Source of the DNA: Ottowia sp. | GTDB lineage: Bacteria > Pseudomonadota > Gammaproteobacteria > Burkholderiales > Burkholderiaceae_C | DNA: 64,000 bases | Direction: 5' to 3' | Assembly (NCBI RefSeq): GCF_016703145.1 | Contig: NZ_JADJCO010000002.1 | Span: forward strand, 186,001-250,000 | In this document: positions 27,900-38,455 of the stretch, in pieces | Numbering within the stretch: the stretch's first letter is position 1 | How the letters are laid out: each line of letters begins with the position of its first letter | Notes under the pieces: generated by a model | What the model was told of the DNA's origin: nothing | What the model saw: only the letters and a program-made list of their open reading frames with translations | Database searches by the model: none | Made by a program: the position numbers and the translations under genes

Positions 27900-29050
27900 T
27901 GACTCAAAAAATCACTTCGGAGGCCCTGCGGCAGGCACGCCGCATCGTGATCAAGGTGGGCTCCAGCCTGGTCACCAACGAGGGGCGCGGGCTGGACGAG
28001 GCGGCCATCGGCGAATGGTGCCGCCAGATGGCGCTGCTGGCGCGCGGCGACGATGGCCTGGGCCGGCGCGAGGTGGTCATGGTCTCCAGCGGCGCGATCG
28101 CCGAGGGCATGAAGCGCCTGGGCTGGGCCCGGCGCCCGCACGAGGTCAACGAACTGCAGGCCGCCGCCGCCGTGGGCCAGATGGGCCTGGCGCAGATGTA
28201 CGAGACCAAACTGCGCGAGCACGGCCTGCGCAGCGCGCAGGTGCTGCTGACGCACGCCGACCTGGCCGACCGCGAGCGCTACCTGAACGCGCGTTCCACC
28301 CTGATGACGCTGCTGCAGTACCAGGTGCTGCCGGTCATCAATGAGAACGACACCGTCGTCACCGATGAGATCAAGGTCGGCGACAACGACACCCTGGGCG
28401 CGCTGGTGGCCAACCTGATCGAGGCCGACCTGTTGGTCATCCTGACCGACCAGCGCGGCTTGTTCACCGCCGACCCGCGTCGCGACCCGCGGGCCGAGTT
28501 CGTGCACGAGGCGCGCGCGGGCGACCCGGCGCTGGAACGCATGGCCGGCGGCGCCGGCTCCAGCATCGGCAAGGGCGGCATGCTGACCAAGATCGTGGCG
28601 GCGCGGCGCGCGGCTGGCTCGGGCGCGTCCACCGTCATCGCCTGGGGCCGCGAGCCCGATGCGCTGCTGCGGCTGGCGCGCGGCGAGAACATCTGCACCC
28701 TGCTGGTGGCGCCGACCCAGAAGACCCAGGCGCGCAAGCAGTGGATGGCCGATCACCTGCAGTTGCGCGGCGCGCTCACCGTGGACGAGGGGGCGGCCGC
28801 CAAGCTGCGCGGCGAGGGCAAGAGCCTGCTGCCGATCGGCATGACGCAGGTGGAAGGCGTGTTCTCGCGCGGCGACGTCATCGCCATCCGCGACGCCGCG
28901 GGCGGCGAACTGGCGCGCGGGCTGGCCAACTACTCCAGCGCCGAGGCGCGCCTGCTGTGCCGCCGGCCGTCGAGCGAGATCGAGGCGCTGCTCGGCTACA
29001 GCGCCGAGCCCGAGATGGTGCACCGCGACAACTTGGTGCTGATGCGCTGA
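27899..29050 (+). CDS. proB: Glutamate 5-kinase
   Basis: A 383-residue enzyme for the first step of proline synthesis. The amino-acid kinase domain (about residues 10-260) has RIVIKVGSSLV, the VSSGAIAEGMKRLGW loop, ENDTVVTDEIKVGDND and KGGMLTKI. The C-terminal PUA domain (about residues 282-365) is present. The upstream spacer consists wholly of a family A element, and no Shine-Dalgarno sequence is evident in it. Confidence 0.96.
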   Translation: MTQKITSEALRQARRIVIKVGSSLVTNEGRGLDEAAIGEWCRQMALLARGDDGLGRREVVMVSSGAIAEGMKRLGWARRPHEVNELQAAAAVGQMGLAQMYETKLREHGLRSAQVLLTHADLADRERYLNARSTLMTLLQYQVLPVINENDTVVTDEIKVGDNDTLGALVANLIEADLLVILTDQRGLFTADPRRDPRAEFVHEARAGDPALERMAGGAGSSIGKGGMLTKIVAARRAAGSGASTVIAWGREPDALLRLARGENICTLLVAPTQKTQARKQWMADHLQLRGALTVDEGAAAKLRGEGKSLLPIGMTQVEGVFSRGDVIAIRDAAGGELARGLANYSSAEARLLCRRPSSEIEALLGYSAEPEMVHRDNLVLMR

Positions 29051-29072
29051 GCGCCCCGGCGGCCGGCCAGGA

Positions 29073-29612
29073 TCAGCGGTACAGCGACTGGCTGCCCGAC
29101 TTCAGCTCGCGCACCATGTCCCGCACGGTCTGCCGCACGCCGGGGCCGACGCAGAGGCCGTCGCGCGCCAGCCGGTAGGGGTGCTGGACCACCACGCCGC
29201 TCTGGCCCCGCATGGTCTTCCAGGTGTTGTCGCCGTTGGGACTCCATTCGCCGCCCTGCACCTGCCGCGCGTACACGCGGTACTCGGCCGTGGCGCAGCG
29301 GATACCTTCGTAGGTGGCGTTCACGGCCGAAGGGCCGCGCGCCACCACCACGTAGCGCACCACGCCGGTGTCGTGGTTGAGGGTGATGGTTTCGGGGTCG
29401 ATGCCCATCTCGACCGTCGACGAGCGCGGCATCTCGATCTCGATCAGCTGCTGCACGCTGTAGGCCGGTGGTGGTGGTGGCGCGTCTTCCTTCCAGTCGG
29501 CGCGGTCCAGGTCGGCGTACTGCGCGGCGGCGGAGAAGGCCGCCGCCAGGGCGGTGGTGGCCAGCAGGCGCGGCAGCGGCGTGCGCGCCGGGATGTGCAC
29601 GTGAGAGGTCAT
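29073..29612 (-). CDS. CNP1-like family protein
   Basis: A 179-residue protein with a likely Sec signal (about residues 14-30, ATTALAAAFSAAAQ). The mature part has EIEMPRSSTVEMGIDPETI and VRYVVVARGPSAVNATYEG, which match the CNP1-like family of Neisseria and other betaproteobacteria. These are periplasmic proteins without a known role. It starts in the stop codon of rppH (ATGA at 29609-29612), so the pair is translated in order from one transcript. Confidence 0.85.
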   Translation of the reverse strand: MTSHVHIPARTPLPRLLATTALAAAFSAAAQYADLDRADWKEDAPPPPPAYSVQQLIEIEMPRSSTVEMGIDPETITLNHDTGVVRYVVVARGPSAVNATYEGIRCATAEYRVYARQVQGGEWSPNGDNTWKTMRGQSGVVVQHPYRLARDGLCVGPGVRQTVRDMVRELKSGSQSLYR

Positions 29613-30253
29613 GGATCCTTTCGCGGCGTGAGCGCCGGGCGCGCGATCCCTTCCAGCGCCAAGCCCGGAGGCCGCTCGAAAGCGGCGGCCGCGGGCGGGT
29701 GTTCCTGAACCCCGATCGGCGGCAGATCACCATGCTCGCGCGCGCGCATGCCGCCGCGCAGGAAGCGATTGCGGTATTCGGGCCGGGGCAGGAAGCGCGC
29801 CAGTTCGATCAGCGCCATCTCGTACACGCCGCGCTTGAATTCGACCACCACGTCCAGCGGCACCCAGTAGTCGTTCCAGCGCCAGGCATCGAATTCGGGG
29901 TGGCTGGTGGCGCGCAGATTCAGGTTCCAATCGTGCGCCACCAATTGCAGCAGATACCAGATCTGCTTCTGGCCCTTGTAATGGCCGCGCGCGTCGCGGC
30001 GGATGAACCGGTCTGGCACCTCGTAGCGCAACCAGTCGCGGGTCCGGGCCACAATGCGCACATGTTCAGGCTGGAGCCCGACTTCCTCGTGCAGTTCCCG
30101 GAACATGGCCTGCTCGGGAGATTCGCCCCGATCGATGCCGCCTTGCGGGAATTGCCAGGAGTGGGAGCGGATGCGCTTGCCCCAAAATACCTGGTTCTTC
30201 TGGTTGAGCAGGATGATGCCGACGTTCGGGCGAAAGCCTTCCCGGTCGAGCAT
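29609..30253 (-). CDS. rppH: RNA pyrophosphohydrolase
   Basis: A 214-residue Nudix enzyme that removes pyrophosphate from mRNA 5' ends and so starts decay. The opening MLDREGFRPNVGIILLN and the Nudix box from GGIDRGESPEQ to RELHEEVGL match RppH. The ATG at 30251-30253 is chosen from this conserved start. The C-terminal tail after residue 175 is variable and proline-rich. It is divergent from proS, a common arrangement. Confidence 0.95.
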   Translation of the reverse strand: MLDREGFRPNVGIILLNQKNQVFWGKRIRSHSWQFPQGGIDRGESPEQAMFRELHEEVGLQPEHVRIVARTRDWLRYEVPDRFIRRDARGHYKGQKQIWYLLQLVAHDWNLNLRATSHPEFDAWRWNDYWVPLDVVVEFKRGVYEMALIELARFLPRPEYRNRFLRGGMRAREHGDLPPIGVQEHPPAAAAFERPPGLALEGIARPALTPRKDP

Positions 30254-30359
30254 AATCAAACCTCAAAATCTATAAATTGTGACCATTATGCACCGCGCCC
30301 GATGCGGGGCGAGTGAGCACAAACCCCCAAGTTCGGTGCGCCTATCGCACCCGATGCCG

Positions 30360-32101
<1,742 letters not shown>

Positions 32102-32105
<4 letters not shown>

Positions 32106-32749
32106 CGGCGCGGGCGGAGGACGGGCCTGGAGAATCGACGCTTTCCAGGCGAAACTGGCTAAGGTCGGTACCAGTATTGGCCGGATCGCTTTTTTTTCAG
32201 GAGCAATCCTGGGCCGGAGGACAGCTCGAGGAGCCGCTGGCCGATTCGGTGCGCACGGCCCTCGGCGCGGCCATCGCCAACAGCGCGCCGCCGGTGCCGA
32301 CCTTCGCCAGCACCGAGGCGCGGCTGGCCTACCTGCGCTGGCTCTCCGGCATGAGCGACCGGCTCTACGGCCGCAAGAAGAGCTTCGGCGAGCGCATCGA
32401 GTTTTTGCAGACCGTGTGGTACGAGACGCGCCGCGCCGGGCTCGACACCTCGCTGGTGCTGGGGCTGATCCAGGTCGAGAGCGCGTTCCGCAAGTTCGCC
32501 GTCTCCAGCGTCGGCGCGCGCGGCTACATGCAGGTGATGCCGTTCTGGACCCGCGTGATCGGCGACGGCGACGCGGGCAAGCTGTTCCACATGCAGACCA
32601 ACCTGCGCTTCGGCTGCGTGATCCTGCGCCACTACCTGGAGCGCGAGCGCGGCGATCTGTTCATGGCCCTGGGGCGCTACAACGGCTCGCGTGGCAAGCC
32701 GCAGTATCCCAACGCGGTGTTCGGGGCGCAAAAAAAGTGGTCTTTTTAG
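32102..32749 (+). CDS. Lytic transglycosylase domain protein
   Basis: A 215-residue peptidoglycan-cleaving protein of the SLT fold. An N-terminal signal reads SRRNWLRSVPVLAGSLFFQ, with paired arginines that suggest a twin-arginine route or simply a Sec signal. The catalytic glutamate lies in GLIQVESAFRK, followed by VGARGYMQVMPFW and ALGRYNGSRG. It overlaps proS by ATGA. Its last codons (KKWSF) and stop come from a family A element that starts at about 32730. Confidence 0.87.
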
Positions 32750-32796
32750 CCGTTAACCCGCGCTAATACTGTAAATATAGCTATCAAATTCATAGT
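32730..32796 (-). repeat. Family A element spanning two convergent gene ends
   Basis: AAAAAAAGTGGTCTTTTTAG, then CCGTTAACCCGCGCTAATAC, then TGTAAATATAGCTATCAAAT. It provides the stop codon of the transglycosylase gene (32747-32749) and, on the other strand, the stop codon of the CorC-like gene (32790-32792). Confidence 0.78.
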
Positions 32797-34097
32797 TTCC
32801 GGGCGCCTGCCATGCCGTCGCGCGTGACCAGCACCTGGTCGATCCGGTAGTTGTCCACGTCCATCACCTCGAAGCGGTGGCCGTCCCACTGCACGCAGTC
32901 GGTGCGGCGCGGCACCCGGCGCAGCATCACCATCAGGAAGCCCGCCAGGGTGTCGTATTCGCCGGCGTGGGGCGGCGCCGCCAGCGACAGCGTGCGCAGC
33001 ACGTCCTGCATGGGCGTGAGGCCGTCGATGAGCCAGGAGCCGTCGTCGCGGCGCACGATCATCTCCTCGTCCTGCGGCGTCACCAGCTCGCCCATCACGG
33101 TGCTCATCACGTCGTTCAGCGTGATCACGCCCACCACCGAGCTGTACTCGCTCACGATGAGCGCGAAGTCCTCGTGCTGCTGCCGAAACTGGTGCAGCAC
33201 CTCCGACAGACTCAGCCGGTCGGGCACCACCACCAGCTTGTGCAGCAGCCCGTCGTCGGTCAGGCGGATGGGCTGGCCGCGCAGCACGCGCAGGAACAGG
33301 TCCTTGGCGTCCACGCAGCCGATGACCTGGTCCAGCCCGTCCTTGCACACCGGGTAAGTCGAGAACGGCTCGGCCGCGATGCGCGCGCGCACCACCTCGT
33401 CCGGGTCGTCGTGGCGCAGCCAGGCGATGCGGTCGCGCGGCGTCATGGCGCTGCTGACGGGTCGTGTCTCCAGCTCGAACACGTTCTCGATCACCTGTTG
33501 CCCCGGCCGGTCGATCAGGCCGGCCTGCGTGCCGGCCTCGGCCAACGCCAGGATGTCGTCGGGCGTGATGCGGTCGTCGCGCTGCATGGGCAGGCCCAGC
33601 AGGCGCATCATCAGGTCGGCGCAGCGCGAATACACCCACACCACCGGCTTGAAGGCCCGCAGGAACGCCTGCATCGGCCCGATCACGCGCACCGCCACGC
33701 GCTCGGGCTCGGCCATGCCCAGGCGCTTGGGCAGCAGGTCGGCGAACACCACGAACAGCGACGTGACCACCAGCACCGATGCGCCGAAAGCCAGCGTGGC
33801 GGCGGTCGCCTCCGGCATCCAGCGCCGCAGCAGCGCCGCCAGGGGCGGGCCGAACAGCCCCTCGCCCACGATCCCGCCCAGGATCGCCACCGCGTTCACG
33901 CCGATCTGCACCGCAGTGAAGTAGTGGCCCGGCTGCTCCTGCACCCGCAGCACCAGCAGCGCGCGCGCATCGCCGTCGTTGGCCAGTTGGCGCAAGCGCA
34001 GGGGGCGCGAGGCGGCCAGCGCGATCTCCGCCACCGAGAAGAACGCGCTGATGGCGATCAGCAGGACGATGAACAGCAGGCTCTGGGTGAAACTCAT
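32790..34097 (-). CDS. CorC/HlyC-type membrane protein with CBS domains (hemolysin family), paralog 1
   Basis: A 435-residue member of the UPF0053/CNNM-like family. It has an N-terminal DUF21 membrane domain (four hydrophobic segments within about residues 1-150), a CBS pair (about residues 205-330) and a C-terminal CorC/HlyC transporter-associated domain (about 345-425). Relatives are linked to magnesium or cobalt efflux, but the substrate here is unknown. The ATG at 34095-34097 precedes the first membrane helix. A related gene of equal length lies at 36268. Confidence 0.87.
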   Translation of the reverse strand: MSFTQSLLFIVLLIAISAFFSVAEIALAASRPLRLRQLANDGDARALLVLRVQEQPGHYFTAVQIGVNAVAILGGIVGEGLFGPPLAALLRRWMPEATAATLAFGASVLVVTSLFVVFADLLPKRLGMAEPERVAVRVIGPMQAFLRAFKPVVWVYSRCADLMMRLLGLPMQRDDRITPDDILALAEAGTQAGLIDRPGQQVIENVFELETRPVSSAMTPRDRIAWLRHDDPDEVVRARIAAEPFSTYPVCKDGLDQVIGCVDAKDLFLRVLRGQPIRLTDDGLLHKLVVVPDRLSLSEVLHQFRQQHEDFALIVSEYSSVVGVITLNDVMSTVMGELVTPQDEEMIVRRDDGSWLIDGLTPMQDVLRTLSLAAPPHAGEYDTLAGFLMVMLRRVPRRTDCVQWDGHRFEVMDVDNYRIDQVLVTRDGMAGARKL

Positions 34098-34320
34098 GGC
34101 GGGTGGCCGGGTGCGTCCGGCGCACCCCGGATAAGCCCGAACGGGCCGCCAGCCAGTGTATGCAGATTTCCCGGCGCTTCTTCGGGGCGGGCTTGCGCTG
34201 TAGGAATGGGATGACAGTGGCGAGAGAGGGCGTTCACTATAATTTTTCCAGCGGACGGCTTGCGCCGGTCCTTCCTTCGGGCCTGTGGGCCTACCCTGGC
34301 AGACGAGATGAGAAAGGTGA

Positions 34321-35364
34321 ATGGCGATGTTTGATGTTCTGATTCGCGAGGCCGGGGCCCGCTTCGGCTTGGGCGACAAGGCCCTGCCGCTGGTCCAGAT
34401 GCTGCTGGCCTACATGACCGCCAAGGAAAGCGGCGGCCTGGCGGGCTTCCTGGAGAAGTTCAAGGCGGCTGGCTTCGGCCCCATCATCCAGTCCTGGCTG
34501 GGCGGTGGCCCCAGCGCCCAGCCCATCGGCAACAACCAGATCGAGACCGTGCTGGGCTCCAGCGGCGGCCTGCTGTCGCTTGTCACCGGCAAGCTGGAGC
34601 TGGGCCGCGACAACGTGACCTCGGCGCTGGGCTACCTGCTGCCTGCCATCGTCGGCAAGCTCACGCCCGGCGGCAGCATCCCCTCCGGCTTGCCGGCCCA
34701 AGTGACCAGCCTGGCCGCGGCCGGCCAGAGCCTGCTGGCCGCCCCGCCGCCCAGCAGTGCCGTGGCGCCCGCCGCGGGCGGCGGCCTCATGAAATGGCTG
34801 CCCTGGGCCATCGTGGCGCTGGCGGCGCTGTTCGGCGTCAGCTACTGGGGCAAGAACCGGACCGGCGATGCGCCGGCGCCGGTCGAGGCGCCGGTCGATG
34901 CGCCAGCGCCCGCCGCCAGCGGCGCGCCGCTGGCGCCCGAGGCTTTGCCCGCCCCCGCGCCCTCCGCGACGGGCAGCGAGGCGGGCGCCGCCGCGTCCGG
35001 CGACGAGCCCACGGGGGCGGCGGTGGTCGGCCTGCAGGTTGGCGACATGCCGGCACTCAAGGTCTACTTCGACTCCGGCAAGACCGACGTGCACGGCGAC
35101 TTCGCCGCCAAGTCCAAGGAACTGGTCGACTACATGGCGGCCCACGCCGACGCCAAGGCGGTCATTTCCGGCTTCAACGACCCGACGGGCAACGCCGCCG
35201 CGAACGAGGAGCTGTCCAAGAACCGCGCCAAGGCCGTGCAGGCGGCCCTGGTGGGCGCTGGCGTGGCCGAGGACCGCACGGTGCTGGAGAAGCCCGCCGA
35301 CGCCACGGGATCGGCGGCCTCCAACGCCGCGTCGCGCCGCGTCGAAGTGGTCTTGCGCAAGTAA
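34321..35364 (+). CDS. DUF937 (YidB-like) domain fused to an OmpA-like domain
   Basis: A 347-residue protein of unusual build. Residues 1-140 are YidB/DUF937-like (ESGGLAGFLEKFKAAGFG, then GYLLPAIVGKLTPGG). A membrane helix at about 158-175 (WLPWAIVALAALFGVSYW) follows, then a long alanine/proline linker to about 240, then an OmpA-like peptidoglycan-binding domain (VYFDSGKTDV, then NAAANEELSKNRAKAVQAAL). The OmpA part should lie in the periplasm and the DUF937 part in the cytoplasm. Function is unknown. A strong terminator follows at 35390. Confidence 0.88.
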   Translation: MAMFDVLIREAGARFGLGDKALPLVQMLLAYMTAKESGGLAGFLEKFKAAGFGPIIQSWLGGGPSAQPIGNNQIETVLGSSGGLLSLVTGKLELGRDNVTSALGYLLPAIVGKLTPGGSIPSGLPAQVTSLAAAGQSLLAAPPPSSAVAPAAGGGLMKWLPWAIVALAALFGVSYWGKNRTGDAPAPVEAPVDAPAPAASGAPLAPEALPAPAPSATGSEAGAAASGDEPTGAAVVGLQVGDMPALKVYFDSGKTDVHGDFAAKSKELVDYMAAHADAKAVISGFNDPTGNAAANEELSKNRAKAVQAALVGAGVAEDRTVLEKPADATGSAASNAASRRVEVVLRK

Positions 35365-35389
35365 GGCGCGCAGCCCGGCCGCAAAGCAA

Positions 35390-35417
35390 AACGGACGCCT
35401 TCGGGCGTCCGTTTTTG
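35390..35417 (+). terminator. Bidirectional rho-independent terminator
   Basis: A 10-bp stem, AACGGACGCC (35390-35399) with GGCGTCCGTT (35404-35413), TTCG loop and TTTGTT. A-rich sequence on the other side lets it also serve grxD on the minus strand. Confidence 0.9.
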
Positions 35418-35433
35418 TTGCAGGGCCGCTGGC

Positions 35434-35763
35434 CTACGCGGCGCTGCCGGCCACCAGCTGCTGCAGCTCGCCCGACTCGTACATCTCCATCATGATGTCG
35501 GAGCCGCCGACGAACTCGCCCTTCACGTAGAGCTGCGGAATCGTCGGCCAGCGGCTGTAGTCCTTGATGCCCTGGCGGATGGCCTCGTCTTCCAGCACGT
35601 TCACCGTCGTGACCGTGCGCGGGTCCACGCCGCTGGCCTTGAGAATCTGGATGGCGCGGCCGGAAAAGCCGCACATGGGAAAGCTGGCGTCGCCTTTCAT
35701 GAACAGCACGATGGCGTGGTTCTTCACCAGATCATCGATGCGCTGCTGGGTGTTCTGGTCCAT
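35434..35763 (-). CDS. grxD: Monothiol glutaredoxin, Grx4 family
   Basis: A 109-residue monothiol glutaredoxin that carries and delivers [2Fe-2S] clusters. The active site CGFS is near residues 31-34 in PMCGFSGRA; the glutathione-binding WPTIPQLYVKGEFVGGSD follows. The ATG at 35761-35763 begins the conserved MDQNTQQRID. It is a single gene between two terminators. Confidence 0.96.
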   Translation of the reverse strand: MDQNTQQRIDDLVKNHAIVLFMKGDASFPMCGFSGRAIQILKASGVDPRTVTTVNVLEDEAIRQGIKDYSRWPTIPQLYVKGEFVGGSDIMMEMYESGELQQLVAGSAA

Positions 35764-35847
35764 GGTGGATTCCTTTGCTTGCAAGAGGCGGGATTATTCC
35801 ATCTTCGCCGCGATGGCGCCGCGCGCGGAGGGCGCGGCCCGGACACG

Positions 35848-35870
35848 AAAAAGGCGCTCACCGAGCGCCT
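35848..35870 (-). terminator. Rho-independent terminator of the H-NS gene
   Basis: On the minus strand an 8-bp stem, AGGCGCTC with GAGCGCCT and a GGT loop, is followed by TTTTT. It ends 22 bp beyond the H-NS stop. Confidence 0.85.
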
Positions 35871-35891
35871 GATCCGGACGGGGGCTGGAAG

Positions 35892-36182
35892 TCAGCCGAT
35901 CACGAACATGCTGCGATCCTTGCCCTCGATCCACTTGGGCGCCTTGCCGCGGCCGGTCCACGTGCTGCCGGTGGCCGGATCGCGGTATTTGGGGGCGACC
36001 TTGCCGCCCGAGCGGGTTTTGACGGCCTTGCGGCTGGAAAACACATCCTGCGGGGTCAGGCCATATTCGGCGACCAGCGCGCGCACCCGGTTCACCGCAT
36101 CGGCGATTTCCTGCTTGCGTGCTTCCTCGATCTGCAGGGCCAGCGTTTCCTGCTGCTTCAGAAGTTCCTTGTAGGTGGCCAT
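35892..36182 (-). CDS. H-NS family nucleoid-associated protein
   Basis: A 96-residue small H-NS-type protein. The N-terminal coiled coil (ATYKELLKQQETLALQIEEA) makes dimers, and the C-terminal domain has KYRDPATGSTWTGRGKAPKW, including the TWTGRGKAPKW DNA-binding signature. Such proteins silence A/T-rich and acquired DNA. The start is uncertain: ATG codons at 36182, 36191 and 36200 are in frame, and a GGAG lies 3 bp before the 36191 one. MATYKELL is the usual start in relatives. Confidence 0.92.
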   Translation of the reverse strand: MATYKELLKQQETLALQIEEARKQEIADAVNRVRALVAEYGLTPQDVFSSRKAVKTRSGGKVAPKYRDPATGSTWTGRGKAPKWIEGKDRSMFVIG

Positions 36183-36267
36183 GATGTTCATTTGCTCCAA
36201 AATTCGGGTGGCTCGAAATATAGCACCATCTTGCAGCCGCGCAGGGGTTTTTTAGCGGTCGGGATAT

Positions 36268-37575
36268 TCAGCCTGCCTCCGCCAGGGGCTCGGCGATGCG
36301 CGCCACCACCTTGTCGATGCGGCGGCCCTCCATCTCGCTCACCTCGAATATCCAGCCTGCGCACTCGATTTCATCACCCGGATCGGGAAAATGCCCGGCC
36401 ACGGCCAGCAAAAGCCCCGCCAGGGTGTTGTAGCGGCCCTTGTCCTGGTGCGGTAGCTCGTCCAGCCCCAGGCGCGCCTTGAGTTCGCTGACCGGCATCA
36501 GGCCCTCCAGCAGCCAGCCGCCGCTGGCCAGCGGGGTGGCCCAGGCGTCGATGTGGGCGCTGGGCTTCAATTCACCGGTGATCGCCTCCAGTAAATCCCG
36601 CGGCGTCACCAGGCCCTGCACCACGCCATATTCATCGACCACGAACATGAGCCGGCCGGACTTGGCGCGCCATTGCTCCAGCATCTCCATGGCGCTCAGG
36701 GTTTCGGGCACGAATGACGCCGGCACCGCGTGGACTTCGAGCCCGTCACCGGACTGGCGTTCCAGCTCCAGCAGCCGCACCACCGAGATAATCCCGACCA
36801 CCTCGTCCAGGCCGCCACGGCAGACGGGATACCACGAATGAGCGCCTTTCTCGCCGCGCCCCGCCACATATTCCAGGGCCTCGGCCACGCTCTGCCGGGC
36901 GTCCAGCCACTCGATATCGTCGCGCGGCATCATCAGCGAGGTCAGGGGGCGGTCATCGAGGTGGAACACGTTGCGCACCATCTGGTGCTCGTGCTCCTCG
37001 ATCAGGCCGGCGTCCACGCCTTCCTCCAGGCTGGCGGAGATCTCCTCCTCGGTCACCGCGCGGCCTTGCGATTCATCGATGCGCAGCAGCTTCAGCATGC
37101 CCTGCGTGCACATCGACAGCAGACGCACGAAGGGCTTGGCCAGGCGGGCCAGCCAGATCATGGGCCGCGACACCCAGCGCGCCACGGTTTCCGGGAACAT
37201 CTGGCCGATGCGCTTGGGCACCAGCTCGCCAAAGACGATGGTGATGAAGGTGATGGCCGTCACCACCAGCGCCGTGGCCGTGATCGAGGCCGCCGCCTCG
37301 CTCAGGCCCAGGCCGGCCAGCCAGGCCGCCACCGGCCCGCTGAAGGCGGCTTCGCCCACGATGCCGTTGAGCATGCCGATCGAGGTGATGCCCACCTGCA
37401 CCGTGGACAGGAACTGCGTCGGTTGCTCCATCAGCCGCAGCGCCGCTGTCGCGCCGGCATCGCCGCTTTCCTCCATCGCCGCCAGCCGCGCCTTGCGGCT
37501 GGACGCCACGGCCAGTTCCGACATGGCGAACAGGCCATTGAGCAGGGTGAGGCAGACGATCAGGATGAAGTCCAT
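36268..37575 (-). CDS. CorC/HlyC-type membrane protein with CBS domains (hemolysin family), paralog 2
   Basis: A 435-residue protein with the same build as the one at 32790: a DUF21 membrane domain, a CBS pair and a CorC/HlyC domain. The helices start MDFILIVCLTLLNGLFAM, the inter-domain helix has EEEISASLEEGVDAGLI, and the CBS region has YPVCRGGLDEVVGIISV. Sequence identity with paralog 1 looks moderate, so they are old duplicates rather than recent copies. It is divergent from the ApaH-like gene at 37613, with a 37-bp gap. Confidence 0.87.
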   Translation of the reverse strand: MDFILIVCLTLLNGLFAMSELAVASSRKARLAAMEESGDAGATAALRLMEQPTQFLSTVQVGITSIGMLNGIVGEAAFSGPVAAWLAGLGLSEAAASITATALVVTAITFITIVFGELVPKRIGQMFPETVARWVSRPMIWLARLAKPFVRLLSMCTQGMLKLLRIDESQGRAVTEEEISASLEEGVDAGLIEEHEHQMVRNVFHLDDRPLTSLMMPRDDIEWLDARQSVAEALEYVAGRGEKGAHSWYPVCRGGLDEVVGIISVVRLLELERQSGDGLEVHAVPASFVPETLSAMEMLEQWRAKSGRLMFVVDEYGVVQGLVTPRDLLEAITGELKPSAHIDAWATPLASGGWLLEGLMPVSELKARLGLDELPHQDKGRYNTLAGLLLAVAGHFPDPGDEIECAGWIFEVSEMEGRRIDKVVARIAEPLAEAG

Positions 37576-37612
37576 GCAGGCCGGGCGCTGAGCCGGGGGA
37601 GAATCCAAGGCC

Positions 37613-38455
37613 ATGGGACTCTACCTGATCGGTGACGTGCAGGGCTGCGACGCGGCCCTGGGCCGGCTGCTCGATGCCGCGGCCTTTTCGCCCAGCCGCG
37701 ACCGGCTCGTCGTGCTGGGCGACCTGGTCAACCGCGGCCCCGATTCGCTGGCCGTGCTGCGGCGGCTGATGGCGCTGGGCGACGCGGCCGAGGCCTTGCT
37801 GGGCAACCACGACCTGCACCTGCTGGCGCTGTCGCAGGGCGTGCGACGGCCGCACCGCCTCGACACCGTGGGCGACATCCTGGCCGCGCCCGACCGCGCC
37901 GCGCTGCTGGACTGGCTGCGCCAGCGCCCGCTGGCGCTGTGCGAGCGCGGCGTGCTGATGGTGCACGCCGGCGTACTGCCGTCGTGGACGGCGGCGCGGA
38001 CGCTGGCGCTGGCGGGCGAGGTCGAGGCCGTGCTGCGCGGCGCGGACTGGGCCGGCTTCCTGCACCAGATGTACGGCAACCAGCCCGACCGGTGGCGGGA
38101 CGACCTGCAAGGCGCCGACCGCCTGCGCGTGATCGTCAACGCGCTGACGCGGCTGCGCTTCTGCACGGCGGACGGCCGCATGGAATTCGACACCAAGGAG
38201 GGCGGCGCCACGGCCGCGCCGCCCGGCTATCTGCCCTGGTTCGACGTGCCGGGGCGCCGGACGGCGCGGGACGTGGTGGCGTTCGGCCACTGGTCCACGC
38301 TGGGCTGGCTGGGGCGGCCCGACCTGATCGCGCTCGACACCGGCTGCGTGTGGGGCGGTTGCCTGAGCGCCGCGCGCCTGGGCGCGACCCCGCACGAACG
38401 CGCGCTGATCCAGGTGCGGTGCGAACAGGCCCAGGTGCCGGGGCGGAGCGCGTGA
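37613..38455 (+). CDS. apaH: Symmetrical bis(5'-nucleosyl)-tetraphosphatase
   Basis: A 280-residue calcineurin-like phosphoesterase that splits Ap4A to two ADP. The metal-binding motifs are complete: GDVQGC (residues 7-12), GDLVNRGPDS (about 36-45), GNHDLH (about 63-68) and the MVHAG stretch (about 118-122). Length and the GHWSTLGW segment fit ApaH. The stop overlaps the GTG start of the DUF445 gene (GTGA at 38452-38455). Confidence 0.94.
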   Translation: MGLYLIGDVQGCDAALGRLLDAAAFSPSRDRLVVLGDLVNRGPDSLAVLRRLMALGDAAEALLGNHDLHLLALSQGVRRPHRLDTVGDILAAPDRAALLDWLRQRPLALCERGVLMVHAGVLPSWTAARTLALAGEVEAVLRGADWAGFLHQMYGNQPDRWRDDLQGADRLRVIVNALTRLRFCTADGRMEFDTKEGGATAAPPGYLPWFDVPGRRTARDVVAFGHWSTLGWLGRPDLIALDTGCVWGGCLSAARLGATPHERALIQVRCEQAQVPGRSA

